A stretch of 64,000 nt of DNA, taken from contig CAVPWG010000005.1 of the NCBI GenBank assembly GCA_963709425.1, forward strand, positions 682,001-746,000. Direction: 5' to 3'. The notes below the pieces were generated by a model. The model was given only the letters and a program-made list of their open reading frames with translations. It ran no database searches and was not told the DNA's origin. Numbering within the stretch: position 1 is the first letter of the stretch; each line of letters begins with the position of its first letter. Below, in pieces: positions 41,504-50,273 of this stretch. The stretch is from JAICJC01 sp963709425 (GTDB taxonomy: Bacteria > Actinomycetota > Thermoleophilia > Gaiellales > JAICJC01). Position numbers and translations under genes: made by a program.

Positions 41504-43131
41504 CTGCAAGGACGGGGTCAGACCCCAATATCGCACCGCTTCCGATCCGCCCCGATCTGCTCGACGCCGAGCCCTACCACTGGGAGGAGGGGCTGCCCTC
41601 GGGCCGGCTCCGCCGTTTCGACATGAACCTCTCGCCGGTGCCGCCGGCCTGGTACGGCCAGGCCGTCGCCGCGCTCGGCAGGGTGGCCGTCAACAACTAC
41701 CCGGACGCGACGTACACCGGCCTCCGCGACGCGATCGCCGAGCACACCGGCTTCGACGCCGAGTGCGTGGTGCTCACCGGCGGCGCCGACGAGGCGGTGC
41801 AGCTGTGCGCGCAGCTCGCGCTTCGGCCCGGCGACGAGGCGTACGTACGCCGCCCGTTCTACTCCTGGTACGGGAACGCGACCCGGCTGGCCGGGGCCAC
41901 GCTCGTGCACGAGCCGTCGGCGGCCGTGCGGCTGTGGTGGTCGTGTGTGCCCCACAACCCGACCGGCGCCGACGCCATCGACGACGACGTGCGCGAGCGC
42001 GAGGGACTCGTCGTGATCGACCAGGCGTACGTCGAGTTCGGCGGGCGCGACCTCTCGCCGCTCGTCGGCGAGCGCCGGAACACCGTGGTCGTCCGCACCT
42101 TCTCGAAGGCGTTTGCGCTGGCGGGCGCCCGGATCGGGTACATCCTCGCTCCACCCGAGATCGCCCGCCGTCTCGACGCGATCCGGCCGCCCGCCTCGAT
42201 CTCGTCGTTCTCAGTCGCGCTCGCGGCGATCGCGCTTCGCGAGGCCGGCGAGATGCGGGCGCGAGCCGCCGCGACCGTGGCCGAGCGCGACCGCCTGGCG
42301 GAAGCGCTGCGCACCGCCGGCCTCGGCGTGCAGGACTCGTGCGCGAACTTCCTGCTCGTGGACCTCGGCGAGCCGGCGGCCCCGGTCTCGAAACGGCTGC
42401 TCGACCAGGGGCTCGTGGTGCGCACCTTCGCCGACCCCCTCCTTGCGACCCATATCCGCATCAGCCCCGCGACGCCCGCGGACGACGACGCCCTGCTGGC
42501 CGCGCTCGGAGCGGCCGCGCCGGAGCGCCCGAAGGCGCCCGCCGGGACGCGGAGCGGCGCCGCCGAGCGCCGCACGGCCGAGACCGACGTCCGCTGCCGG
42601 GTCGCACTCGACGGCTCCGGCCGCTCGGCCGTGACCACGGGGATCGGCATGCTCGACCACATGCTGACCGCGCTCTCGACCCACTCCCTGATCGACCTCG
42701 AGCTCACCTGCACGGGCGACCTGTGGGTCGACGAGCACCACACGGTCGAGGACGTCGCCATCGTGCTCGGCCAGGCGCTCGACGGCGGCCTCGGCGACCG
42801 GGCCGGGATCGCCCGGTTCGGCGACGCCCGCGCCCCGCTCGACGAGGCGCTGGCGCATGCGACCGTCGATCTGGGCGGACGCGGCGTCGCCGCGATCGAG
42901 CTGTCCTTCGCCGGCGACCGGATCGGCGCGCTGCCCGGAAGCCTCGTGCCGCACTTCTTCGACACGCTCGCGCGAAGCGGCCGGCTCGGCATCCACCTCA
43001 CCGGCGCGGGCGTCGACGACCACCACGTCCTCGAGGCGGCGTTCAAGGCGCTGGCCCGCGCGTTGCGCGTCGCCGTGGCCGAGGATCCGCGACGGGCGGG
43101 CGCGGTGCCGTCGTCCAAGGGCAGCCTGTGA
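41500..43131 (+). CDS. hisCB: HisC-HisB fusion: aminotransferase plus IGP dehydratase
   Basis: A 543-residue fusion. Residues 1-345 are a histidinol-phosphate aminotransferase-like fold-type I enzyme: LTGGADEAVQLCAQLAL, CVPHNPTGADAI, VVIDQAYVEF and PLP Lys in RTFSKAFALAGARIGY. After a Pro/Ala/Arg linker, residues about 358-543 are imidazoleglycerol-phosphate dehydratase: TGIGMLDHMLTALSTHS, VDEHHTVEDVAIVLGQAL and GVDDHHVLEAAFKALARAL, with all metal His/Glu. No stop or frame change lies between. HisB is usually separate or fused to a phosphatase, so this fusion stands out. The N-terminus is encoded by a GGGGTCAGACCCC repeat. Confidence 0.92.
   Translation: MTARTGSDPNIAPLPIRPDLLDAEPYHWEEGLPSGRLRRFDMNLSPVPPAWYGQAVAALGRVAVNNYPDATYTGLRDAIAEHTGFDAECVVLTGGADEAVQLCAQLALRPGDEAYVRRPFYSWYGNATRLAGATLVHEPSAAVRLWWSCVPHNPTGADAIDDDVREREGLVVIDQAYVEFGGRDLSPLVGERRNTVVVRTFSKAFALAGARIGYILAPPEIARRLDAIRPPASISSFSVALAAIALREAGEMRARAAATVAERDRLAEALRTAGLGVQDSCANFLLVDLGEPAAPVSKRLLDQGLVVRTFADPLLATHIRISPATPADDDALLAALGAAAPERPKAPAGTRSGAAERRTAETDVRCRVALDGSGRSAVTTGIGMLDHMLTALSTHSLIDLELTCTGDLWVDEHHTVEDVAIVLGQALDGGLGDRAGIARFGDARAPLDEALAHATVDLGGRGVAAIELSFAGDRIGALPGSLVPHFFDTLARSGRLGIHLTGAGVDDHHVLEAAFKALARALRVAVAEDPRRAGAVPSSKGSL
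41514..41526. repeat. GGGGTCAGACCCC element inside the hisCB start
   Basis: A 13-base near-palindrome at codons 5-9 of hisCB, coding for RTGSDP. It resembles the GGGGWCAG elements near 18985 and 19115. Confidence 0.45.
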
Positions 43132-43742
43132 CCGCGGTAACGGTCATCGACTACGGCGCCGGGAACCTCCGGAGCCTTCGGGCGGCGTTCGAGCGCCTGG
43201 GCGTCGGGGTCGACGTCACGACCGAGCCGAAGGCGGCCGAGCGGTCGCGGATGCTGGTCGTCCCCGGCGTCGGCGCGGCCGGCCCGGCCATGGAACGGCT
43301 GCAGGCGACCGGCCTCGCGGGAGCCATCCGCGCCGCGGCCGACCGCGGGGCACACATCCTCGGGATCTGCCTCGGCCTGCAGCTGCTCTTCGACCGAAGC
43401 GAGGAGGGCGACACGGAGTGCCTCGGGCTTCTGCCGGGCGCCGTGCGCCGGATCGACTGGGCGCACACGGTGCCGCACATGGGCTGGAACGACGTGGCCC
43501 CCGCCGATCCCGGCGCGCTCGGCGGCACGCTGCCCGCCGTCTGCTACTTCGCACACGCCTACGTCGCCGAGCCGGCCGACGCCGCCGACGTGATCGCGAC
43601 GACGGAGCTGGACGGCACGCCGTTTCCCTCCGCCGTGGTCCGCGGACGCGTGGCGGCGGTGCAGTTTCACCCGGAGCGGAGCGGCGCCGCCGGTCGCGCG
43701 CTCCTGGCGGCGTTCCTTCGGCGAGGCGGCGATGCTGCGTAG
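43128..43742 (+). CDS. hisH: Imidazole glycerol phosphate synthase, glutaminase subunit
   Basis: A 204-residue class I glutamine amidotransferase. It gives ammonia to HisF. Catalytic Cys in GAHILGICLGLQLLFDRSEEG and the His-Glu pair in VAAVQFHPERSG are present, plus VIDYGAGNLRSLRAAFERLG and VPGVGAAGPAM (oxyanion strand). The GTG start overlaps hisCB (GTGA); the end overlaps hisF by 11 bases. Confidence 0.94.
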   Translation: MTAVTVIDYGAGNLRSLRAAFERLGVGVDVTTEPKAAERSRMLVVPGVGAAGPAMERLQATGLAGAIRAAADRGAHILGICLGLQLLFDRSEEGDTECLGLLPGAVRRIDWAHTVPHMGWNDVAPADPGALGGTLPAVCYFAHAYVAEPADAADVIATTELDGTPFPSAVVRGRVAAVQFHPERSGAAGRALLAAFLRRGGDAA

Positions 43743-44484
43743 GCGGATCATCCCCTGTCTCGACGTGCGCCGCGGCCGGCTGGTGAAGGGCGTGCGCTTC
43801 CGCGACCTGCGCGACTGCGGCGACCCCGTCGACGCGGCCGCCCGCTATGCCGAGGCCGGCGCCGACGAGATCGTGTGGCTCAACATCTCGGCCGGTGAGG
43901 AGGCGTGGGCCGAGCTCCTGCACGCCGTCGAGCGGGCCGCCCGGCGGGTCGACGTGCCGCTGTGCGTGGGCGGTGGCGTCGACGGGTTCGAGCGAGCCCA
44001 CGATCTGCTCCTGGCGGGGGCCGACAAGGTGAGCGTCAACACCGCCGCCCTCGACCGGCCCGAGCTCGTGTCGGAGCTCGCCGCGGGCCTCGGCTCCCAG
44101 TGCGTCGTGGTGGCGGTCGACGCCGCCCGCGCGAACGGCAGCTGGGAGGCGTATGCCTCGGCCGGCCGCCGCGCCACCGGCCGCGACGCGATCGAGTGGG
44201 CGCGCGAGGCGGTCGAGCGCGGCGCGGGCGAGCTGCTCGTCACGAGCATCGACGCCGACGGCGGCCACGCGGGATACGACCTCGGCCTGATCGCGGCGGT
44301 CACGGCCGCCGTGCGGGTGCCGGTCGTCGCCTCGGGAGGCGCGGGCGGGCCGGCGGACATGGCGGCTGCGCTCGCCGCCGGCGCGCAGGCGGCGCTGGCC
44401 GCGTCGATCTTCCACGACGGCGAGGCGACGATGGCCCAGGTGAAGCAGGAGGTGGCCGCGTGCGGCCTGCCGATCCGCCTCTGA
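43732..44484 (+). CDS. hisF: Imidazole glycerol phosphate synthase, cyclase subunit
   Basis: A 250-residue (beta-alpha)8 barrel that closes the imidazole ring. The two catalytic Asp residues are in IIPCLDVRRGRLVKGV and LLVTSIDADGGHAGYD. Phosphate sites GGGVDGFERAHDLL and ASGGAGGPADMAAAL are present. Most HisF proteins have FLDITA in strand 2; this one reads WLNISA, so the Asp there is Asn. It follows hisH and forms the usual HisHF pair. Confidence 0.94.
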   Translation: MLRRRIIPCLDVRRGRLVKGVRFRDLRDCGDPVDAAARYAEAGADEIVWLNISAGEEAWAELLHAVERAARRVDVPLCVGGGVDGFERAHDLLLAGADKVSVNTAALDRPELVSELAAGLGSQCVVVAVDAARANGSWEAYASAGRRATGRDAIEWAREAVERGAGELLVTSIDADGGHAGYDLGLIAAVTAAVRVPVVASGGAGGPADMAAALAAGAQAALAASIFHDGEATMAQVKQEVAACGLPIRL

Positions 44485-45060
44485 GCATCCCCGAGGGCGC
44501 GCTCTTCCCGTGCGTCGTCCAGCACGCCGACACCGGCCGGGTGCTCATGCTGGCCTACATGGACGCCGAGGCGCTCGCCGCGACCGCTCGAGACCGGGCT
44601 CGGGCACTTCCACTCCCGCTCCCGCGACCGGCTCTGGAAGAAGGGCGGGGCGTCCGGCAACGTCCTCGCCGTCACCTCGCTCGCCCAGGACTGCGACGCC
44701 GACGCCATCCTGATGCTGGCACTGCCGGCGGGTCCGACCTGCCACACCGGCACCGAGTCGTGCTTCGACGCCGCCGCGCCCGCTCTCCCTGACCTGGCCC
44801 GCACGATCGCGAATCGGGCTGAAAGCGGCGGCGGCGACTCGTACGTCGCGGGCCTCCTGGCCGAGGCCCGCGAGGCCCGCCAGCGCAAGGTGGGTGAGGA
44901 GGCCGTAGAGACCGTGCTCGCCCAGCCCGCAAGCGACCACCTCGTGTCGGAGGTGGCCGACCTGTGGTTCCATTCGATGGTGCTTCTCGCAGGCGACGGC
45001 CGCGATCCGCTCGCACCCCTCGCCGAGCTCGGGCGCAGACGCCGCGATCCCGCTGTGTGA
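44481..45060 (+). pseudogene. hisIE: HisI/HisE: phosphoribosyl-AMP cyclohydrolase / -ATP pyrophosphatase, frameshifted
   Basis: Bifunctional HisIE. The first part ALFPCVVQHADTGRVLMLAYMDAEAL is followed in another frame by ETGLGHFHSRSRDRLWKKG, then the zinc sites DCDADAILML and TCHTGTESCF, then HisE (LARTIANRAESGGGDSYVAGLL, RKVGEEAVETVLA). One extra base at 44584-44586 explains the break. No ATG precedes the conserved part; a CTG overlapping the hisF stop as CTGA is the best candidate, otherwise GTG at GRVLMLAYMD. Since it is the only hisI and hisE seen, an assembly error is likely. Confidence 0.85.
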
Positions 45061-45098
45061 GCGGGATTGGAAACGGACCGGCGCAGCCGCGTTCCCGC

Positions 45099-45127
45099 TT
45101 GACACGGTCCCGATGCTCAGGTATCCC
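45099..45127 (+). promoter_or_regulatory. TTGACA-17-TATCCC promoter of the exopolysaccharide operon
   Basis: A consensus -35 TTGACA at 45099-45104, a 17-base spacer and TATCCC at 45122-45127, then a GCGGG/CCCGC hairpin and a GGGAGGAAGG ribosome site before the kinase GTG. The 123-base gap holds no gene. The same GCTTGACA opening occurs at 52979 and 58182. Confidence 0.55.
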
Positions 45128-45183
45128 TGGCAAGCGGGTACCATTCGGCCCGCCGCTCAGCCTTTTTCAGGGAGGAAGGTCGC

Positions 45184-46857
45184 GTGATCGATGATATTGG
45201 GCGCCCGGGCCGCCCCATGGCCGACTACATGCGCACCATCCGCAAGGGATGGTGGATCGTCGCCGCGACCGTCCTCATCGTCGCCGCCGCCACGTACTTC
45301 GTCTCGTCGCAGCAGCAGCCGAAGTTCCAGGCGACCGCCGACGACCTGATCGTCGCACCGACGTTCGATCCGACCCAGAAGCTCTCGTCGAGCGCGCTCA
45401 CGCAGTACGTCAACACGCAGGCGTCCATCGCGCAGAGCCCGCAGGTGGCGGCCGCGGCGCTCGCGCTTGCACCGCAGATCAAGGACCTCACGCCGGGCAA
45501 GCTGCTCAAGTCATCGACGATCACGGCCGACCCGGTCGCCACGGTGGTCTCGTTCAGCGTGGGCTACCACACCAAGGCCGGCGCCGTAGCGCTGACGAAT
45601 GCGTACGCGCAGGCATTTGCAAACTACAGCCATCAGCAGCTCCAGAAGCAGACACAGAACCGAATCGACCACGCACAGCAGCAGGTCGACGACCTGACTC
45701 AGCAGCTCAACCAGGCCAATGCGCAGATCCAGACGGACAAGAACAACGGGAACACCGGGGCGCTTCCCGACGACTATTCAACTGCCCGCCAGGTGTCGCA
45801 CAAGCTGGCACAGGCGGAGCTGAACCTCTCCGACCTGAAGGCAAGCACGCAGGACAGCCTGGGCCAGAGCCGGGTCCAGAGCGAGGCGTCGGGCGCAGCG
45901 CAGCTCGCCCCGAACACGAAGCGCAACACGTTCGTCGGCGTCATCCTCGGATTCGTGCTGGGCATCGGCCTCGTCTTCGCCCGCGAGGCGTTCGACACCC
46001 GGATCCGCTCGGCCGAGCAGGTCGCATCCGAGCTGGGCCTGCCGCTGTTCGGCCGGCTCCCACGGCCGGACAAGGACATGCGAAAGCACGACCAGCTGAC
46101 GCTGCTCGCCGACCCGCACGGGATCCACAGCGAGGCCTACAAGAAGCTCCGGGTCAGCCTCGACTTCGCGAACCTCGATCCGCAGGCGCAGATGATCCTC
46201 GTCACGAGCGCGGTTGCCCAGGAGGGCAAGTCGACGACTGCGGCCAACCTCGCCGTCGCCATGGCTGCAGCGGGCAGGAACGTCATCCTGGTCGACCTCG
46301 ATCTGCGCGCGCCGTACCTCGACCGCTTCTTCGGCCTCACCGGCCGTCCCGGCGTCACGGACGTCATCCTCGGGCAGTCGACCATCGACGAGGCGCTCGT
46401 CCCGGTCATCGTGCCGGGCGCCCCCGACCCGGGGGCACGCCGTAACGGCCACGGGCACGGGCCCTCGGGCTCGCTGCTCCACGTGCTCGTCGCCGGCGAG
46501 CCGCCGGCCGACCCCTCGTCGCTGCTCGCATCCAAGGCCCTCGCGGAGCTCCTCACGGAGCTGCGCGAGCGCGCCGAGACGATCGTGATCGACACACCAC
46601 CCGTCCTGCCTGTCGCCGACACGATGGGTCTCACCTCCCAGGCCGACGCCTACATGGTCGTGTCGAAGCTCGATCTCGTCCGCCGGCCCATGCTGCACGA
46701 GCTCCGTCGCGAGCTCGGCACGGCGCGCGCGCTCGGCCTCGGGGTCGTCGTAACCGACGCCGAGTCGGAGTCGGGCTACGGCTACGGCGGTGGATACGGC
46801 TACGGCGGATACGGCGCTCCCGCCGATCAGGCGGCCCGAACGCGCGCCGGTCAATGA
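45184..46857 (+). CDS. Wzz/BY-kinase polysaccharide co-polymerase tyrosine kinase
   Basis: A 557-residue chain-length regulator and tyrosine autokinase in one chain. Helices lie near residues 23-42 and 250-270, enclosing a coiled-coil extracytoplasmic Wzz part. The kinase has Walker A SAVAQEGKSTTAANLA, A' LVDLDLRAPYLD and Walker B TIVIDTPPVLPVADTM. A YGYGGGYGYGGYG tail carries the clustered tyrosines that are autophosphorylated in BY-kinases. It should control export and length of the surface glycan. GTG start with a strong ribosome site. Confidence 0.93.
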   Translation: MIDDIGRPGRPMADYMRTIRKGWWIVAATVLIVAAATYFVSSQQQPKFQATADDLIVAPTFDPTQKLSSSALTQYVNTQASIAQSPQVAAAALALAPQIKDLTPGKLLKSSTITADPVATVVSFSVGYHTKAGAVALTNAYAQAFANYSHQQLQKQTQNRIDHAQQQVDDLTQQLNQANAQIQTDKNNGNTGALPDDYSTARQVSHKLAQAELNLSDLKASTQDSLGQSRVQSEASGAAQLAPNTKRNTFVGVILGFVLGIGLVFAREAFDTRIRSAEQVASELGLPLFGRLPRPDKDMRKHDQLTLLADPHGIHSEAYKKLRVSLDFANLDPQAQMILVTSAVAQEGKSTTAANLAVAMAAAGRNVILVDLDLRAPYLDRFFGLTGRPGVTDVILGQSTIDEALVPVIVPGAPDPGARRNGHGHGPSGSLLHVLVAGEPPADPSSLLASKALAELLTELRERAETIVIDTPPVLPVADTMGLTSQADAYMVVSKLDLVRRPMLHELRRELGTARALGLGVVVTDAESESGYGYGGGYGYGGYGAPADQAARTRAGQ

Positions 46858-47657
46858 TCGCCGGGATGGCTGGCGCCCACCGCCGACCGACCACGTGCAC
46901 CGTCATGGGCACCGAGCTCTATGTCGGCAACCTCGAGGGCGCCGCGCGGATCGTGATCGAGCGGGCGCTCTCCGCCGAGGGCGGGTATGCGTCGCTCACC
47001 GGCGTCCACGGGCTCACGCTCTCGCAGCGCGACCCGGGGCTGCGGCATGCGCTTCAGGAGGCGTGGATGAATTTTCCGGACGGCGCGCCCGTCGCTTGGC
47101 GCCAGCGCCGGAACGGCACCGCTCGCGCCGAGCGCATCGCCGGGCCCGACCTCATGCCGCTCGTGATCGACGCCGGTCGCGAGCACGGCCTGCGCCACTA
47201 CCTGTTCGGGGCGACTCCGGCCGTGCTGGATCGGCTCGAGCGCAACCTGCTCGTGTCCTTCCCCGGGGCGCAGATCGTCGGCACGAGCTCGCCGCCGTTT
47301 CGAGCGATGAACGCGCCCGAAGAGCGCGAGGCCGTCGCGGCGATCACCGCCGTCGAGCCGCACATCGTCTGGGTCGGCCTGGGGACGCCGAAGCAGGACC
47401 TCTGGATGCATCGGCTGTCCCCGGACCTCGGAGGCGTGCTCGCGATGGGCGTCGGCGCCGCATTCGACTTCATCTCGGGCAACCGCCCGCGCGCTCCGAT
47501 GTGGATGCAGGCGTCCGGGCTCGAATGGGTGCATCGGATGCTGCACGACCCGATCAAGCTCGCCCCCCGCTACGCGGCGGCGAACACCATGTTCATCGCA
47601 AGCACCATCGCCGAGGTCACGCGCGACACGGTCGGGGCATCCCGTCCGTCCCGGTGA
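46854..47657 (+). CDS. WecG/TagA/CpsF-family glycosyltransferase (GT26)
   Basis: A 267-residue GT26 enzyme that adds a sugar to a lipid-linked intermediate. The family motifs NFPDGAPVAWRQR, HYLFGATPAVLDRL, IVWVGLGTPKQDLWMHR and GVGAAFDFISGNRPRAP are clear. In related systems it adds ManNAcA or ManNAc; the sugar here is unknown. ATG overlaps the kinase stop (ATGA). Confidence 0.92.
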   Translation: MIAGMAGAHRRPTTCTVMGTELYVGNLEGAARIVIERALSAEGGYASLTGVHGLTLSQRDPGLRHALQEAWMNFPDGAPVAWRQRRNGTARAERIAGPDLMPLVIDAGREHGLRHYLFGATPAVLDRLERNLLVSFPGAQIVGTSSPPFRAMNAPEEREAVAAITAVEPHIVWVGLGTPKQDLWMHRLSPDLGGVLAMGVGAAFDFISGNRPRAPMWMQASGLEWVHRMLHDPIKLAPRYAAANTMFIASTIAEVTRDTVGASRPSR

Positions 47658-47661
47658 TGCC

Positions 47662-50244
47662 GTGCGCGTGCTCGTCGTCCACAACCGCTATCGGAGCGCC
47701 CAGCCGAGCGGGGAGAACGCGGTCGTCGAGGAGGAGACCGGGCTCCTTCGGTCCGCGGGCGTCGTGGTCGAAGGGGTGTCCGTCGAGAGCGACGAGATCG
47801 CCGGCTGGCCCGCCGCGAAGCGGCTGACCCTGCCCGGCCGTGTCGTGTGGTCACGTGACGGGGCCCGGATCGTGCGGCGTGCCATCGCGGGCTTCCGCCC
47901 GGACGTCGTCCACTTCCACAACACCTTCCCGCTGCTCAGCCCGGCGGCTCTGCGCGCCGCACACGGCGCGGATGTCCGCGTCGTCCAGACGCTGCACAAC
48001 TTCCGTCCGCTTTGCCCCGCGGCGACGTTCCTCCGCGACGGCCGGGTGTGCGAGGACTGCCTCGGCCGGATCCCGATCCCGGCGGTCGTCCACGGCTGCT
48101 ACCGCTCGTCTCGCGTGGCCACGCTCCCGATCGCCGTGAAGGATGCGCTGCACAGCGCGATCGGCACCTGGAGCTCCGCGGTCGACACCTACATCACGCC
48201 GTCGGAGTTCGCGCGCAGCCGCTACGTCAAGGCGGGCTGGCCCGCCGACCGCATCGCCGTCAAGTACAACACCGCCCCCGATCCCGGCTCACCCCACCCC
48301 GCCTACGACGGCGGCTTCCTGTGCCTCTCGCGGCTCTACCCGGAGAAGGGCGTCGACCTGCTGCTCGACGCGTGGGGGCGGGCCTTCCCCGACGGCGGCG
48401 CGCGGCTCCGGATCGTCGGCTCCGGCGAGCTCGAGGCCGACCTGCGGCGCCGCGCCGAGCCGCTGGCGGGGGTCGAGTTCACGGGGCAGCTCCCGCGCGA
48501 GGAGGGGCTTCGCATCCTGAGCGAGGCCCGCGCGCTCGTCGTCCCGTCCCGGTGGTACGAGGTGTTCCCGCGCATCGTGGCCGAGGCCTACGCGCTCGGC
48601 ATCCCGGTGGTCGCCTCTCGGCTGGGAAGCCTGGCCGAAATCGTCCACGACGGCGAGACCGGCATCCTCTTCGAGCCGGAGGACGTCGACGGGCTCGCGC
48701 AGGCCCTGCGCCGCCTGGCGGGCGACCCCGCGGAGGCCCGCCGGCTCGGCGAGCACGCCCGCCGGGAGTACGAGCGCAACCTGACGCCGCGCGCCACGGT
48801 CGAGCGGCTGCTCGAGATCTACGCGCCGGCCCGCGCAGGGCGGACGCGCCGGCATCCCGGTCCCGACGGGAGCGCCCGAGTGAGCGTCGCCCTCGACCGC
48901 CGTCCCGGTGCCCGCCCCGTCGCGGCGGCGACGACCCAGCCCGCCGACATCGCCCGTTTCGCGGGCTGGTGCTTCGCGGCGTTCATCCTCTTCACGGCCA
49001 TCTACTTCCATTCGCGGACCGCCGACCCGGGCGTGCGGTTCGCGATCCGCAACGGCACCATCACGAACTACGGCCCCTCGTGGTGGGACCAGCAGAAGTT
49101 CGGGCAGTTCACGCCCGGCGACCTGGCCGTCATCGGATTCGCCTACATCGGAGCCATCGCGCGGCTCTCGTCGCGGCGCACGCAGCTCCACACCCGGACG
49201 GCGTGGCTGATCGGCATCGGCATCGTGGCCGTGACGATCGGCGTCGCGGTCGGCGTTCTGAACTCGACGCCCAGCCCGTTCGGCGACTGGCGATACCTGG
49301 CGATCGGCCTGCTCTTCGCCTTCGGGCTCTGGTCGACGATTCTGCAGACGGAGCGCGATTGCTTCCGGTTCGCCCAGATCTTCGTCGCGATCATGGCGGT
49401 CTACGGCGTGGACCAGCTCATGAACTACGCCAAGGGCGGAGGCGAGATCGCCTTCTACGGCCGGACGACGAGCGGCGACCACGCCACCCTGGAGTTCATG
49501 GTCGCCGCCGTCGGCATCTCGATGGCGATGCTGCGGACGCGGCGCACGCGGGCGCTGTGGATGGCCGGGATCGTGATCGGGACGGCGGTTGTCATCCTCG
49601 CATTCCGCCGGTATGCCTGGGTCGAGCTGGCCACGGTGTTCGCGGCGTTCATCGTTCTGTCGGGAGCAAACCGCAGGCGCTACCTCGCTTCGATCGCCGC
49701 CGTCGGGGCCGTCGGCGTCATCACGGTCGCCCTGACCTGGTCGGCGCTCGACTGGGGCAGCCGCCTGGCGAGCCTCGATCCCACCCAGACCCGGGCCGAG
49801 AACGTCTACGCGACCACGAACCAGGGCCACATCGACGACATCCTGGACGGCTGGGATCAGGTGCGCGCCAACCCCGTCACGGGGATCGGCGTCGGCGTCC
49901 TCTACCACCCGACCCGGTCGGCGACGTGGAAGGGCGAGGCCGGGATGGTGCACAACGCCCCAATCGAGGTCTGGATCAAGTTCGGGATCCTCGGCGTCAT
50001 CATCTTCTTCGCGACGTACTTCGTGCTCTTCCGCGACATCTGGCGCCGCCGGCGCCGCGGCCGGGTCTCGGATCTCCTGGCGTTCGGTGGGGGCGCGTTC
50101 CTGCTCGGGAACTTCATCGTCATCTGCACCGTCTACCCATGGGCCTTCAGCACCTGGGAGAAGGGCATCCTGATCTTCAGCCTGATCGCGATGGCCTACC
50201 CACCCGGCTGGCGATCCACCCCCACCACGGACCCGGCCCGCTGA
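47662..50244 (+). CDS. GT4 glycosyltransferase fused to O-antigen-ligase-like polymerase
   Basis: An 860-residue two-part protein. Residues 1-390 are GT4: VLVVHNRYRSAQPSGENAVVEEE, RPLCPAATFLRDGRVCEDCLG, LSRLYPEKGVDLLLDAW and the donor motif SRWYEVFPRIVAEAYALGIPVVAS. After a linker the protein gains about ten membrane helices (from about residue 420) and a Wzy/WaaL-like central loop (NQGHIDDILDGWDQVRANPVTGIGVG, MVHNAPIEVWIKFGILG). A GTG at 48880 in the linker is part of GTGA but is in the same frame, so these may be two genes merged by an indel or a true fusion. Either way they provide glycan extension and polymerisation. Confidence 0.85.
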   Translation: MRVLVVHNRYRSAQPSGENAVVEEETGLLRSAGVVVEGVSVESDEIAGWPAAKRLTLPGRVVWSRDGARIVRRAIAGFRPDVVHFHNTFPLLSPAALRAAHGADVRVVQTLHNFRPLCPAATFLRDGRVCEDCLGRIPIPAVVHGCYRSSRVATLPIAVKDALHSAIGTWSSAVDTYITPSEFARSRYVKAGWPADRIAVKYNTAPDPGSPHPAYDGGFLCLSRLYPEKGVDLLLDAWGRAFPDGGARLRIVGSGELEADLRRRAEPLAGVEFTGQLPREEGLRILSEARALVVPSRWYEVFPRIVAEAYALGIPVVASRLGSLAEIVHDGETGILFEPEDVDGLAQALRRLAGDPAEARRLGEHARREYERNLTPRATVERLLEIYAPARAGRTRRHPGPDGSARVSVALDRRPGARPVAAATTQPADIARFAGWCFAAFILFTAIYFHSRTADPGVRFAIRNGTITNYGPSWWDQQKFGQFTPGDLAVIGFAYIGAIARLSSRRTQLHTRTAWLIGIGIVAVTIGVAVGVLNSTPSPFGDWRYLAIGLLFAFGLWSTILQTERDCFRFAQIFVAIMAVYGVDQLMNYAKGGGEIAFYGRTTSGDHATLEFMVAAVGISMAMLRTRRTRALWMAGIVIGTAVVILAFRRYAWVELATVFAAFIVLSGANRRRYLASIAAVGAVGVITVALTWSALDWGSRLASLDPTQTRAENVYATTNQGHIDDILDGWDQVRANPVTGIGVGVLYHPTRSATWKGEAGMVHNAPIEVWIKFGILGVIIFFATYFVLFRDIWRRRRRGRVSDLLAFGGGAFLLGNFIVICTVYPWAFSTWEKGILIFSLIAMAYPPGWRSTPTTDPAR

Positions 50245-50273
50245 CGGAGCCGAAGCCATCGGACGGGCCGACC

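Noticed and set aside
48012..50273. A 1046-residue frame ending with the GT2 gene
   Set aside because: Its first 750 residues are a shadow of the GT4-polymerase gene; the GT2 starts at 50274.
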